Assembly (NCBI GenBank): GCA_003254885.1
Contig: QANT01008638.1
Location: 1 to 24,476 of the forward strand
DNA length: 24,476 nt
Direction of reading: 5' to 3'
Origin: Purshia tridentata
Taxonomy: Eukaryota > Streptophyta > Magnoliopsida > Rosales > Rosaceae
The position numbers were made by a program, and so were the translations under genes. Of this stretch, positions 9,842-20,722 are shown in pieces. The stretch's first letter is position 1. Each line of letters begins with the position of its first letter. Below the pieces are notes generated by a model. That model saw only the letters and a list, made by a program, of their open reading frames with translations. It did no database searches and was not told where the DNA came from.

Positions 9842-10072
9842 TATCCACCTTCTTCACTTGCTTTCTCTTTTATTATTCTCATATAGACTTATAAAATATA
9901 AAGGTATCGTTTGCATACAAAAAAACGAATGCACCAAATTAATAAATCTTTGTCCACTATTCACCTTCTCCATCCACCTTCTTCACTTGCTTTCTCTTTT
10001 ATTATTCTCATATAGACTTATAAAATATAAAGGTATGTTTGCATACAAAAAAACGAATGCACCAAATTAATA
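9816..10072 (+). repeat. Tandem duplication, two copies of about 129 bp
   Basis: Copy 1 (9816-9944) and copy 2 (9945-10072) differ only at CCGCTA/CCACTA, CTATCC/CCATCC and one deleted C (TATCGTTT versus TATGTTT). That is about three changes in 129 bases, so the duplication is recent compared with its surroundings. The unit starts within the right arm of the foldback at 9639-9841 and duplicates that arm's end together with flanking DNA. It contains no gene. Confidence 0.9.
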
Positions 10073-11380
10073 TTAATTAGTTGTAAAATGTTTAGAAATT
10101 ATAGTACTTGTTTGGTTAATCATCAACAAATTAAATGTGATTAGTTGTAATTAAAAATTAAAACAAAATACATATACTAATGTTAATTAAGAAGTACATT
10201 AATACATATATGATATACCACAGATTTATTAAAAAAAAAAGAAAAAAACAGAGATATTTATATATGAATGCGTGTCATGTGTGTCACTAATGGTTTTGCT
10301 TCTTCGGGCCATGAACAGCAGAATCCCAAAGTATATGGAAGCACTCTCTTCCAGCTTTAGCTATTCAAAAGCTTTTCGACTTCACCAATTAAGGACCGGT
10401 TGTTCCTTCTCCTATACCAAAAAAAAGGTTAAGAAAAAGTATTAATATACCTAAATTAATTGGGGGTTCTTTTAATAGGGAAAATTAATTTGGATTAAAG
10501 ACTTAAAGGACAGTATATGCAAATAAACAAAAACATAAAGACTAGTCCTGTAAAAATGAAAAAAGTAGTACCCAGTCCCTTTTTTGTCGTTTCTGTAAAC
10601 ATTGTTCAACAACCAAAGATTTATGGGCCCCTAAATTAATAAAGGTTCTGAATTTTGAAAAAATATGAATGAAAGAGTCTTTTTAAGTGGTATTTTTGTA
10701 CCTTGGTTATCGTAAGGTATACTTCTAACTCAATCTTATGTATGTGTAGTACGTATTAAGTTAGAAGGATATGCAAATTGGCTGTTGAGCAAGTTGTAAG
10801 TAAGAATCATTCAACCAAACAAGACAACAATGTTATAGTTCGACTAGTTCAATCAATACAAGGTTATTTTTTTGCTTATATAGTTATATGTAGATTAGTA
10901 TTCAATTGGTTTGTAACTTGNTTGTAACTTGTATATTGCTAGCCACATCATTTTTCATAAAACTGAGGGTTCTTATGAATCTTATGTAGTTATGTCCATT
11001 ATCAACTTTTATAAGAGTCAGTTAAAAAAAAAAACTTTTCTAAAAACTTTATTATAAAAGCAAAGAATGTACTAGCAATCAGAGAGAGAGAATAAACTAG
11101 GCTACTAGCATTGCTGATTAAAACCAAAAGGGACTTTTTGACCAAAAAAAAAAAAGGAAATCCAAAGAAAGGGCACTCTTTTTCTCTCCATAACTTTCAT
11201 GGGATTATCTTTTGCCAAAAAAAAAGAAAGAAAGAAAGACACTTTCTTTTGATTTGATTATTTATAATTGCTAAAAAGAACAATAACAGTCCAAAACAAT
11301 GAATCAAATATTTCAAAATCGGCGATGCCTATCAAAAATAAAAAAAGACAAATTCCATTGTCCTTTAAAAAAAAAACAAT
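10073..11380. other. Distal upstream region of the receptor kinase gene
   Basis: No gene is seen. The stretch is AT-rich with several A-runs (about 10229, 11026, 11143, 11218), a GAAA-repeat (about 11224-11240), a GAGAGAGAG tract near 11083, and one undetermined base at 10921. It is the natural place for distal regulatory sequence of the BAM-type gene, but no specific site can be assigned with confidence. Confidence 0.4.
10921..10921. other. Undetermined base within a short direct repeat
   Basis: The only N in the window. It lies exactly between two copies of TTGTAACTTG, so it probably marks an unresolved base, or uncertainty over copy number, in a short repeat rather than a real gap. Confidence 0.9.
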
Positions 11381-11568
11381 TATATAATTGTTATTTAAAA
11401 TTGAAAAAGAGACAATAAAATCACGCAATCTCACCCTCTTCTCTGCCTCTTGTTACTGAAGAAGTGAAGAAGTCTCTGAGACTCTCACTCCACTCCACCA
11501 GTCTCCCAGCTACTCCCTCCTCTCCTCGACCCCAAAAAATTTAATTTAATTATCTAAAAACTGAAAAA
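11381..11568 (+). promoter_or_regulatory. Core promoter and pyrimidine-rich leader of the BAM-type gene
   Basis: TATATAA at 11381-11387 is followed by a markedly C/T-rich segment (about 11424-11530), which is typical of plant start regions and leaders with Y-patches. Transcription from near 11415 would give a leader of about 150 bases. No ATG is seen between about 11415 and the start codon at 11569, so no upstream ORF is expected. The promoter call is by motif and position only. Confidence 0.4.
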
Positions 11569-14500
11569 ATGCGGCTGCTACTTCTTCTCCTTCTCCTCCT
11601 CCACCTCCACCACCACCACCACCACTCTCTCGCCGCCGCGCGTGTAATGCCGGACTACCGCGCCCTCCTCTCCCTCAAAGCCTCCATCACTTCAGACCTG
11701 GACTCCGCCCTCTCCTCCTGGAACGCCTCCACCAGCCACTGCACGTGGCGCGGCGTCACGTGCGACTCCTCCCGCCGTCACGTGATCTCCCTCGACCTCA
11801 CGGGCCTCAACCTCATCGGCACTCTCTCCCCAGACATCGCCCACCTCCGCCTCCTGCAAAACCTCACCCTCGCCGCCAACGGCTTCTCGGGTCCCATCCC
11901 GCCCGAGATCTCGTCCCTCTCGGGGCTCCGACTCCTCAACCTCTCCAACAACGTCTTCAACCGCACGTTCCCGCCCCAGCTCTCCACCCTCGTCAACCTC
12001 CAAGTCCTCGACCTCTACAACAACAACTTGACCGGCGACTTGCCCTTGTCCGTTACCCAGATGACCAACCTCCGCCACTTGCATTTGGGCGGTAACTTCT
12101 TCTCGGGTCGGATTCCACCCGAATACGGCCGCTGGCAGTTTATCGAGTACTTGGCCGTCTCGGGGAACGAGCTAGCCGGAAAAATACCGCCTGAGATCGG
12201 AAACCTGACTACTCTCAAAGAGCTCTATATCGGCTACTACAACAGCTACGAAGGCGGCATACCGCCCGAGATCGGAAACTTATCGGAACTAGTCCGGTTC
12301 GATGCAGCAAACTGTGGGTTATCGGGCGAGATCCCACCGGAACTGGGCAAGTTGCAGAATGTTGATACTCTGTTTCTTCAGGTGAATGCGCTTTCTGGGT
12401 CGTTAACTCCTGAGCTGGGCTACCTCAAAAGCTTGAAGTCCATGGACTTGTCTAACAACATGTTTTCCGGTGAGATTCCGGCGTCTTTTGCAGAGCTTAA
12501 GAACTTGACGCTCTTGAATCTTTTCCGGAACAAGCTTCACGGAGCCATTCCGGAGTTCATTGGGGACTTACCGGAGCTCCAGGTTCTGCAGCTGTGGGAG
12601 AACAACTTCACTGGGAGTATTCCTCAGGGTTTGGGCAAGAATGGAAAGCTTCAAATCCTTGACCTTTCATCGAACAAGTTGACCGGGGCTCTTCCTCCTG
12701 ATATGTGCTCCGGCAATAACCTTCAGACCCTCATCACTCTCGGCAACTTTCTCTTCGGTCCGATTCCCGAATCGCTCGGAAAGTGCCAGTCGCTGAGTCG
12801 GATTCGAATGGGCGAGAATTTTCTAAACGGGTCTATCCCCAAAGGTCTTTTTGGTTTGCCCAACCTTACCCAGGTGGAGTTGCAGGACAATCTTTTAGCT
12901 GGTTCATTTCCAGAGACTAATACAATCTCTGAGAATCTGGGTCAGATTAGTCTTTCCAACAACCGGCTCTCTGGGTCTCTGCCGCCGACCATCGGCAACT
13001 TCTCCGGCGTCCAGAAGCTTCTCCTCGACGGGAACAAGTTCTCGGGGCAAATCCCATCGGAGATTGGGAGGCTACAGCAGCTATCCAAGATCGATTTTAG
13101 CCACAACAAGTTTATGGGTCCAGTAGCACCCGAGATTAGCAAATGCAAGCTGCTGACGTTCGTCGATCTCAGTCGAAACGAGCTCTCCGGCGAGATTCCA
13201 AAGGAGATTACTGGTATGAGGATACTGAATTACCTCAACCTGTCGAGAAATCACCTAATTGGTAGCATTCCATCGTCCATAGCCACAATGCAGAGCTTGA
13301 CCTCAGTGGACTTTTCGTATAACAATCTTTCGGGTTTGGTTCCTGGGACTGGTCAGTTCAGTTACTTCAATTACACTTCGTTTTTGGGCAACCCTGATCT
13401 CTGCGGCCCTTATTTGGTTCCTTGCAAAGATGGGGTTGGCAATGGCACACACCAGCCCCATGTCAAAGGCTCACTCACTGCTTCTCTAAAGCTTTTGCTT
13501 GTCATTGGATTGCTTCTGTGCTCAATCATATTCGCAGTTGCAGCGATAATTAAAGCCCGGTCTTTGAAGAAAGCAAGCGATTCGCGGGCTTGGAAGTTGA
13601 CTGCATTTCAACGCCTGGACTTCACAGTTGATGATGTGTTGGATTCTTTGAAAGAAGACAACATTATAGGGAAAGGAGGTGCTGGGATTGTGTACAAGGG
13701 GTCTATGCCCAATGGTGATCATGTGGCTGTGAAAAGACTCCCTGCAATGAGCAGAGGTTCGTCCCATGATCATGGATTCAATGCTGAGATACAAACTCTG
13801 GGTCGAATTCGACACCGGCACATAGTAAGACTATTGGGGTTCTGTTCAAACCATGAAACAAACCTTTTGGTGTATGAATACATGCCCAATGGGAGCTTGG
13901 GTGAGGTTCTTCATGGAAAGAAAGGTGGTCACTTGCACTGGGATACAAGGTACAAGATTGCCATTGAGGCTGCAAAGGGCCTTTGCTATCTTCACCATGA
14001 CTGCTCACCTTTGATAGTTCATAGAGATGTCAAATCCAACAACATCCTCCTTGACTCCAATTTTGAGGCTCATGTTGCTGACTTTGGACTAGCCAAGTTC
14101 CTGCAGGATTCAGGAACGTCCGAATGCATGTCTGCCATTGCTGGTTCTTATGGATATATTGCTCCAGGTATGATTATTCATATCAATCTTGAATTTTTGG
14201 TACTTTACTACTGTAGAGATGTACTAACAGCTAACTCCCCTCATCTTAGTCTTAATTGAGACTGACTTTTGACCCCATAACTATCCATAGCTTAGAGCGA
14301 GGTCCTGCATTTAATTTTTGCCCATTTTCTTTGTTCTGTGGTGAAATTTGACTTCCGGCTTCTAATAATTTGGCATGTGCTCTCAATTAAGGATTTAAAC
14401 TGTTGAAAATTTGAGCACTAAATTTTCCCAAGTTTTGGCATATAGAAAGTATAGTTGTTGGCAGGCAACCTTGAAAAGTACATGAATTTAATGATTTTTC

Positions 14501-15116
14501 ACTGTAACCCACAAAATGATTGAGAGCTTTAACTTTGAATAATCTGGACAAAATCATTAGAAATTGAAAATTGAATTTAAGACTGACTGGCCAGTGGCCA
14601 CTTTAAATTCGTACATGGTTTTTCGATTTTGATTGTAATCTGATGTTTGTTTGTGCAGAGTATGCATACACTTTGAAGGTTGATGAGAAGAGCGATGTTT
14701 ATAGTTTCGGTGTAGTTCTCTTAGAACTTGTTAGCGGCAGGAAACCAGTTGGTGAATTTGGAGATGGTGTGGACATAGTACAATGGGTTCGGAAAATGAC
14801 AGACTCAAACAAGGAAGGAGTCCTGAAAATCCTTGACCCCAGACTCCCTTCCGTTCCCCTCCATGAGGTAATGCACGTATTCTATGTTGCAATGCTGTGC
14901 GTGGAAGAACAGGCAGTGGAGCGTCCAACAATGCGCGAAGTGGTTCAAATTTTAACAGAGCTTCCAAAGGCACCCAGTTCAAAACAAGGAGACTTAACAA
15001 TCACTGAGTCCTCCCCACCACCAGCCACCACCGCAATAGAGTCTCCAACTGCAACACCTAAAGACCCGAAAGACCATCAACAGCCTTCACCGCCGCCTGA
15101 TCTTCTTAGCATTTGA
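11569..15116 (+). CDS. BAM1: CLAVATA1-family LRR receptor-like kinase, BAM1/BAM2 type
   Basis: Exons 11569-14167 and 14659-15116 join to 3057 nt, 1018 residues, the normal length for this family. A signal peptide (about 1-24) is unusual in being nine consecutive Leu followed by a His-rich run. Next come an LRR N-terminal cap ([12 protein letters not shown] to the CTWRGVTC motif, about 29-65), 22 leucine-rich repeats of plant type (LxxLxLxxNxLxGxIP), a Cys pair in [12 protein letters not shown], and one membrane helix at about 642-665. The kinase follows: Gly-loop [11 protein letters not shown] from 701, Lys722 in [14 protein letters not shown] with catalytic Asp820, DFG 838-840, an APE motif split by the intron at Glu867, and [12 protein letters not shown] in exon 2. 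The tail is Pro/Ser/Thr-rich. All key kinase residues are present and HRD marks it as an RD kinase. In the family, BAM proteins are plasma-membrane receptors for CLE peptides, acting in meristem, anther and root cell fate. BAM1 rather than BAM2 is a judgement from memory of similar proteins. Confidence 0.95.
14168..14658 (+). other. Single intron of the BAM-type gene (phase 1)
   Basis: The donor GTATGA follows CTCCAG and the acceptor TTTGTGCAG precedes AGTATGC. The split codon restores Glu867 of the APE motif, which proves the junction. Retention would end the protein after 896 residues, within the kinase. A single intron at this place in the kinase domain is characteristic of CLAVATA1/BAM genes. 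Confidence 0.93.
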
Positions 15117-15367
15117 AGTCTTTAGTTTTCTGGGGATGGGAGTGTTTGTTCTAAATCCATAAATTGTATTAGCTTTTCTATTTGTGTTCTTTTATTTTTC
15201 TTTGGGAGGGTTCGGTTTGCTCTAACTTTCAGGTGTTAAATGTTTGAAGTTTTTGGTGTACAGTAGGAGTTGGGGGTGTATTTTCTTATAAATTTGTACT
15301 GGCTGCTGATTTCCGCTTCACCTTCTGCTCTGTTACTGTTTTAGGCCGCAGTGAAAAGATCAATGGG
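15117..15367 (+). other. 3' flank and likely 3' UTR of the BAM-type gene
   Basis: T-rich sequence with AT-rich signals such as CATAAATTG near 15159 and CTTATAAATTTG near 15286. A transcript end within about 250 bases is plausible, but no exact cleavage site can be read. Confidence 0.4.
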
Positions 15368-15525
15368 TAAAGAAAGTGCTTTTTGAAAAACAGCTGTTTT
15401 GATTGCTTGTGACTTGTGAGAGGGAAAGAATGAAAGACAAATGTCAAGGAGGGAAAGGGGTGCTTTTTAACGAGTGTTTGATTACTTGTGACTTGTGAGA
15501 GGGAAAGATGGAAAATTGAAAGACA
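15368..15525 (+). repeat. Diverged tandem duplication, period about 79 bp
   Basis: Two copies share GTGCTTTTT, then GATTG/ACTTGTGACTTGTGAG, GAGGGAAAGA and a terminal GAAAGACA. The long shared block ACTTGTGACTTGTGAGAGGG-like begins near 15401 in copy 1 and 15480 in copy 2. Small insertions differ between the copies, so it is older than the 129-base duplication upstream. Confidence 0.7.
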
Positions 15526-16671
15526 TAGATGGATTGGGTTAAAAAAAAATGTGAAAAGTCTTTGTTAACTTACTTTAATACTTTTTTTACATAAATAAAA
15601 ATTAAAAATTGAAATAATGAAAGTCTGTTTTGTTGTCTGTGGATTGGTAAAAAGAAAGTAAGAGTGAGAAAATAGAAATAGAATTTGGCTGGCTAAAGAA
15701 GTCAAGCAATGGGGTAGAAAATAATTTTGTCAGTTAAATATATGATTTTTGTGGAATGGGGGAATGAGATGATGTGGAGTGATTTGTTTAATATTTTCTT
15801 TTTCACAAAGTTTTATTTTTTAATTATTATTATTTGTATATGTTTTTGTCGTTCAAGTTTAATGTGAGACAGCATGGCATGATGCTTTACCAAGTCAGTG
15901 CTCTTTGACCTAATTAAAGAGAAAGAGATGAAAATGAGTCAACATGTGGTAGTTGTTTTCCTTCTAAATTAGAAGGAAGAAAAGCCACAAGGCAAATCCA
16001 AACACCAGTACAAAAGACAAACATCATAGGAGTGACAGGAACACAAACTACCAACATCATCACAAACTACTAGCAACAAAGCCAAAACAAAAAAAACCAG
16101 AAAATCAGATGCTACTAAGACACAACTCAGCAACTTCCAACATGGTAGACCATCCATCATTTACAAGTGTATATTTTAGCTTGTAGATGACTCCATTAAC
16201 AAGCACAATGGCACGTCAATGGGGGTTCAAATCCTGGTTTTGGGGGGAATTGAAAATTTCTTCGTTTTGTGGTGATCTTATTTAATTAATTGCCTCCCAA
16301 GGATAAGGTATGGCTGCCAAGTGGAATCATATGATAGGCATTCTATGGATTGACATGTAATATAAAAGAGTAGTGCTAGCTACACAGTTTGTTGTGCAAA
16401 CCCGATCATGCAACTTTTCCCCATATTAACAAGGAAAAAAAACTTCTTTGCCAGTCGACATAGACAAAATATGGAATATACTTTTATTAAATAAATAAAG
16501 ATTAATAACAAATTTAGAAGCAAGAGATAGTATGTATAACACTTTTTCTTTTTTTGGTGTTTAAACACTGTATGGCATACATTGATTTAAACATTTTCTC
16601 TCATCTCATATAAAGCCGAAATGACTTTATTTCATATAAGCTAAAGTGAATTTTTAGTTCCTATACTTTAT
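15526..16671. other. Intergenic; includes a G-poor, A/C-rich block of unclear origin
   Basis: No gene is seen. The block 15960-16165 is strikingly A/C-rich and G-poor on the + strand. The opposite strand reads as a T/G-rich sequence with a 62-codon hydrophobic frame, which recalls the 3' end of a LINE but lacks a poly(A) tail. A near-palindrome, CTTCTAAATTAGAAG, begins at 15961. Confidence 0.35.
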
Positions 16672-16831
16672 CTATTATATTAAGAGTATTATTTTGCTCA
16701 TTATTGGTGAGTATCATTACCTAATTAGGTGAGTGACACTTGTCTTTTTAAGAAACACGTATTACTCACCTGAATAAATAATGATGCTGACCGGTGATAA
16801 GCAAAATAATTTTCATTATATTAAATAATAG
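16672..16831. mobile_element. MITE-like foldback element, about 160 bp
   Basis: The two halves are imperfect inverted copies. Left landmarks CTATTATATTAA, TATTATTTTGCT, TCATTA and AGGTGAGT are mirrored on the right as ACTCACCT, TAATGA, AGCAAAATAATTTT and TTAAATAATAG in the opposite orientation. The element is noncoding and nearly all arm with a short loop around 16745. I could not fix a target duplication, so the superfamily is open. Confidence 0.5.
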
Positions 16832-17453
16832 TCAGAGTGCTAGATATAGACATGCACCTCAGCAGCTGTGTTACATAAACAAACTGTGGCTGTTAAGTTT
16901 CATCGATCATCACCTTCACCTATTCGGTGCTCTTAATTTGCTGTGTTCAGTGTATCTCTCCTACCGTACAAATCAAGCAAAGATGCCACCTCGGTATTGT
17001 TATTGATTTGACAATCCAAGTCCTACTGTTTCTCTTTTTATTTTTTTTCTGTTAAAAACAAAAAGTACTGAGGAATCCAAGCAAGAATGAAAGGCTGATA
17101 GACTTTTCACCCCAAAAAAATATGTAAGATTGATTGATTTGCATACCGCGTGCATTTACTGACGTGGCATGTCCCAGACTATGATTCAAATAATTAGAAT
17201 TATTGAAAGTAAAGAATCCAAATCTCAGTACATGACTCCACTTTTGTACAGAGGTCTTGCCTAAAGTTTGAATATAAGACAATTGTGATTTTGATTTAAA
17301 GTGTACAATTAATTAAAAACATCTCAAATTTTCTAGCTTTTCCCGCAGATCTAGCCCCATATATATAGGGTTAAGGGCTTTTAGGGTTAGCCTCTTGCAC
17401 ATGCGTAGTTATTGAATTGTAAACCATTGGTAGGTTAAAAGGTAAGGGACCTC

Positions 17454-17472
17454 TATATATATATATATATAT
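17454..17472. repeat. (TA)n microsatellite
   Basis: A 19-base uninterrupted alternating TA run. Confidence 0.85.
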
Positions 17473-17869
17473 GATCAAACCTAACCCACCTCCACCTGCC
17501 CACACTCGCATATTCAGGTCTAATTTTATCTATTCTCAGTGCCAAATAATTCAACATATATAAAGTTGGATGAATATATAATGAATTAAAGTTATTTATA
17601 TCAGTTTCTAAGCTGATTAGCGAACCATCCATCTATTATGTATACTACAAAAGCTTTTGGTTCAACTATTAGGAAAAAGAATTTATTTAGCATAGTGTAT
17701 ATACATCTTATGCGGCTATTTTTCTCATCACGTTTTAGTCATTTATAAAAAATCAATATATAAAATATATACACTCATCATATATATAAAAAATTTACTC
17801 CAATCTATCAGGATTAATCTACAATCCCAACTATCGCGAGATGTATACTCTCTTACATTTTCTTACATG

Positions 17870-17931
17870 CAATTATAACTGCAACGTATACTTCTCCAAA
17901 CGCATAAATTGTCAATTATAACTGCAACGTA
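17870..17931 (+). repeat. 19-base direct repeat
   Basis: CAATTATAACTGCAACGTA occurs at 17870-17888 and again at 17913-17931, 43 bases apart, with unrelated sequence between. This is a small local duplication. Confidence 0.85.
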
Positions 17932-18967
17932 CCTAGCACTTGTTGATCATTGTCATATCATTTTGAAGATTTTTTGGATGAATTCAGTCAGGAAAAAAGG
18001 AACCCAAAAAAACAAAAACTAAAGAACAAGAAACTTTTATAGTCTTGTAGAGATCCATTAAAATTGGGTTTCAGCATATCCTAAATCATGATGAATTTTC
18101 AAAGGTACGTATATAGGAACAAAAAAAATGCAGAAGAAACTAAAGGCTGAGTGTTAAAGCTTGGGAGAGAGTTTGGTCCCAAAATGACAAACAACTTTAC
18201 GAAAATCTATGGAGCTGAGCATGGGACTCCACCATTCACTATAAGGCCCTACCTTCTTTATAATTTTTCAAGCCAAACCGATCGATCTGTCTCTTTAATT
18301 TTTCGATAAGATAAAAGAAAACAAAAAAGAATTACCAGAAGCAACTACATAAATACCTAATATAGTCTTAGATCCCCATATTCGAATCTGTTTCATCCAC
18401 TATATGTATATTTGTATTTTTTGTCTTATGCTGGCTTTTTGCAAGGTTAAGCCAAAAGGAGGGTGGCATTTAGTAAATGTATTAATAGCTCATGGAATAT
18501 ATATTTAGCAAATTTTGTCTCTGTCTCCCATTTATTTTCCTTGTTTTCTCAAGCATATATGGTTTGTGGACCTGCTCTTCCCCATTATGGCATTATCCAT
18601 TAATCCAAAAACTAATTAAGAAGCTTATCTCTTGCAGAGTGAATGGTTGGCCAAGGATTGGTCACAATTATGTTCCATGCAAATCTCTCACAACTTCAAA
18701 TATATATTTCAATATATAGTACAATACTTATATCAACTTAGATTTTCACTAATAAGACATCTTCATGTTTCAATTATGATACAATCAAATAATTTTACAC
18801 GTTTCTGTTTCAGTATCCTCCTAAGCCACTAAAACAGTACACGAGGATGAGAAATTGTGAACAAGTGTTGAGTTTGAAAGAGGGATATATCTAGATCCCC
18901 TGCTTAATTGTTTTATCTATGTTTAGTTTTATTTAGTAATCTACTTATACATTTTATTCATTACTTT

Positions 18968-18983
18968 AAAAAAAAAAAAAAAA
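18968..18983 (+). repeat. Poly(A) run
   Basis: Sixteen consecutive A residues followed by CCCTACA. The DNA upstream of it does not look like a processed transcript, so I do not call a retrocopy. Confidence 0.8.
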
Positions 18984-20525
18984 CCCTACAATAAAACCAT
19001 ATATATTGTCTTGATTATGTACCTTATCATCATTGGGTGAGAGTTACGTGGTCAATAAATCTTCTGTTTATATATGTGGCACGATCCCATTCACGGTGAC
19101 TTTTAAGCAGTGCCCCGTACAATCACATTAATGAGATAAAGATTAATTAATTCATAAGTTGACAAAGATTGCCTTCTCTTAGTGGAAAAATTAGGGGTTG
19201 ACTCAGCCAACAAGAAATTTCTCCATTCCAAATTTCCAACATGAATTCTCCAAAAAGAAGAAGACATTTTTCAACCAGGCGGTGGTGCCACCGATATCAT
19301 GTAATTTTTAATGATATACAAATATTTGTGAATATTTCAAAAAAAAAAGTTTACATTTTTTAAAAATAATTAATACATCATACATGTGATGAGATGGTTA
19401 TATTAGATAATTATATCATATACGTTATGAGATGATACACATAATAAGATGATTATATTGGATGGTCATTAATTTCTACGAGAGAAATTTACTTGTTCCC
19501 GTAATAGGGGACATGGCATATATCACAGATAAGAGAGAAAAAGAAGGCAAAGTTTTCTATGAGTGATGCCACGTCTCCTATTAGAACATGCAAGTTTTAT
19601 TAATTCTAAACACATAGTGAGATAATTATCTTCAATAATTAGCCGATTATAATATATATACTATGAGTCTATAAGATCAAATCAATGTTGTTAATTTGAA
19701 GGACAGGTCTCATCTGGGCTGAAAGATTTGGTGTGTGCAATAAAAGCTGGAATTCATGAATAGAAATTAAGATTGGGTATATAGTGCAAGTCCACGATGT
19801 AGGTAGGGAGGTTTATTCGGCACGTACCCCATGCCCCAGGGTCAGGCCACCATGAAATCCTTAATTCAATGTTGCCTTTTCAATCTACTTCTTTGACTTC
19901 AGTCAATGTTTGGGGACCTCAATTAATTATGTCGCTGCATTTACGTAGTTATATGTGGACTTTAAAATCTCCACCATCAACGCTAGAACCGAAATGAAAA
20001 CAGTAATATTAAATCCACAAAATTTATTTACTAAATAACGTATTAATATCTTATTTGTTAGAATGATTTAATTATCAAGAAAACAAATTAAGGAAATGAT
20101 CATTAAGTTTATCTCTTTCTAACACAATTTAACTAAATGGACGTTTTTTTTTTTGGCCTCTTAACTACATGGACGTTAATTAGGATATATATGTATGTTC
20201 ATTGGTGTTTTACCGATCTTCGGGACACACAATTATAGCTTATAGTTCTGATCTTCTGAAAACAAGCAAAGGAACCACGTAGAGGTAGAGACTAGAGAGA
20301 GGGAGAACAAGAGGAATGCATTATCTTATCGAAGTGTCCACCATATCATTTTCTTGAAACACTACAAAAAGAAAGAGATGAAAAGGATAGGAAAAAGAAC
20401 CGAGACAAATTAATAGTCTCAATTTCCACACAACGAAAAGGACTTTGCTTTGAGAGGACACTTAATGGTTCTAATTAATGTGTACATATTTACATATATC
20501 ATAGAGACATGCATTTCTAATAAAA

Positions 20526-20722
20526 TCTTTAAATAAGGTCTTACCTCTTAATTGTTAAACCAATTGATATGTATTGAGATTTAATTTTAAACTAAATTTT
20601 AATTATTAAATCAAATATGAATGACCGAGATGCATGATCGATGCATCTCATTAATTTATTGTGTATCTCAATTATTTATACCACTAATCGGAAACATATC
20701 ATAGTTTAAAGACCTTATTAGA
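20526..20722. repeat. Foldback region centred on a 23-base near-palindrome
   Basis: AATAAGGTCTT in the left flank (about 20532-20542) is inverted exactly as AAGACCTTATT (about 20709-20719). Midway lies a nearly perfect palindrome (20627-20649), GAGATGCAT and ATGCATCTC around a five-base centre. The intervening arms pair poorly. It may be an old MITE or a chance assembly of inverted words. Confidence 0.35.

Larger units (their letters stand above)
16832..20525. other. Gene-poor intergenic stretch
   Basis: No frame longer than about 76 codons and none with recognisable homology or splice partners. It holds a (TA)n run at 17454-17472, a 19-base direct repeat at 17870-17931, an A-run at 18968-18983, and weak tandem wording of about 28-30 bases (ATGAGATG...TTATATT) at 19390-19470. 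No tRNA, snoRNA or known microRNA precursor was recognised by eye. Confidence 0.4.

Noticed and set aside
11692-12095. Long frames on both strands inside exon 1 of the receptor kinase gene (130 codons minus, 116 codons plus)
   Set aside because: They arise from the GC-rich coding bias of the true frame, which encodes clear LRRs. Their products are low-complexity Arg/Pro/Glu/Val-rich with no domain.
14168-14259. Receptor kinase ending in the intron after 896 residues
   Set aside because: The kinase domain would be cut in the APE motif, while the downstream exon restores the motif and the rest of the domain exactly. The readthrough is unspliced intron.
15960-16165. A/C-rich block as a second LINE 3' end on the minus strand
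   Set aside because: Composition and a hydrophobic frame are suggestive, but no poly(A) tail, target duplication or recognisable motif is present, so I left it as unexplained sequence.
16224-16234. GGTTCAAATCC resembling a tRNA B box
   Set aside because: No A box, acceptor stem or anticodon arm can be built around it within tRNA distance.
17367-17390. AGGGTTAAGGG and TTTAGGGTTAG resembling plant telomere repeats
   Set aside because: Only one or two imperfect units, as expected by chance or as a telo-box motif. Not an interstitial telomere array.
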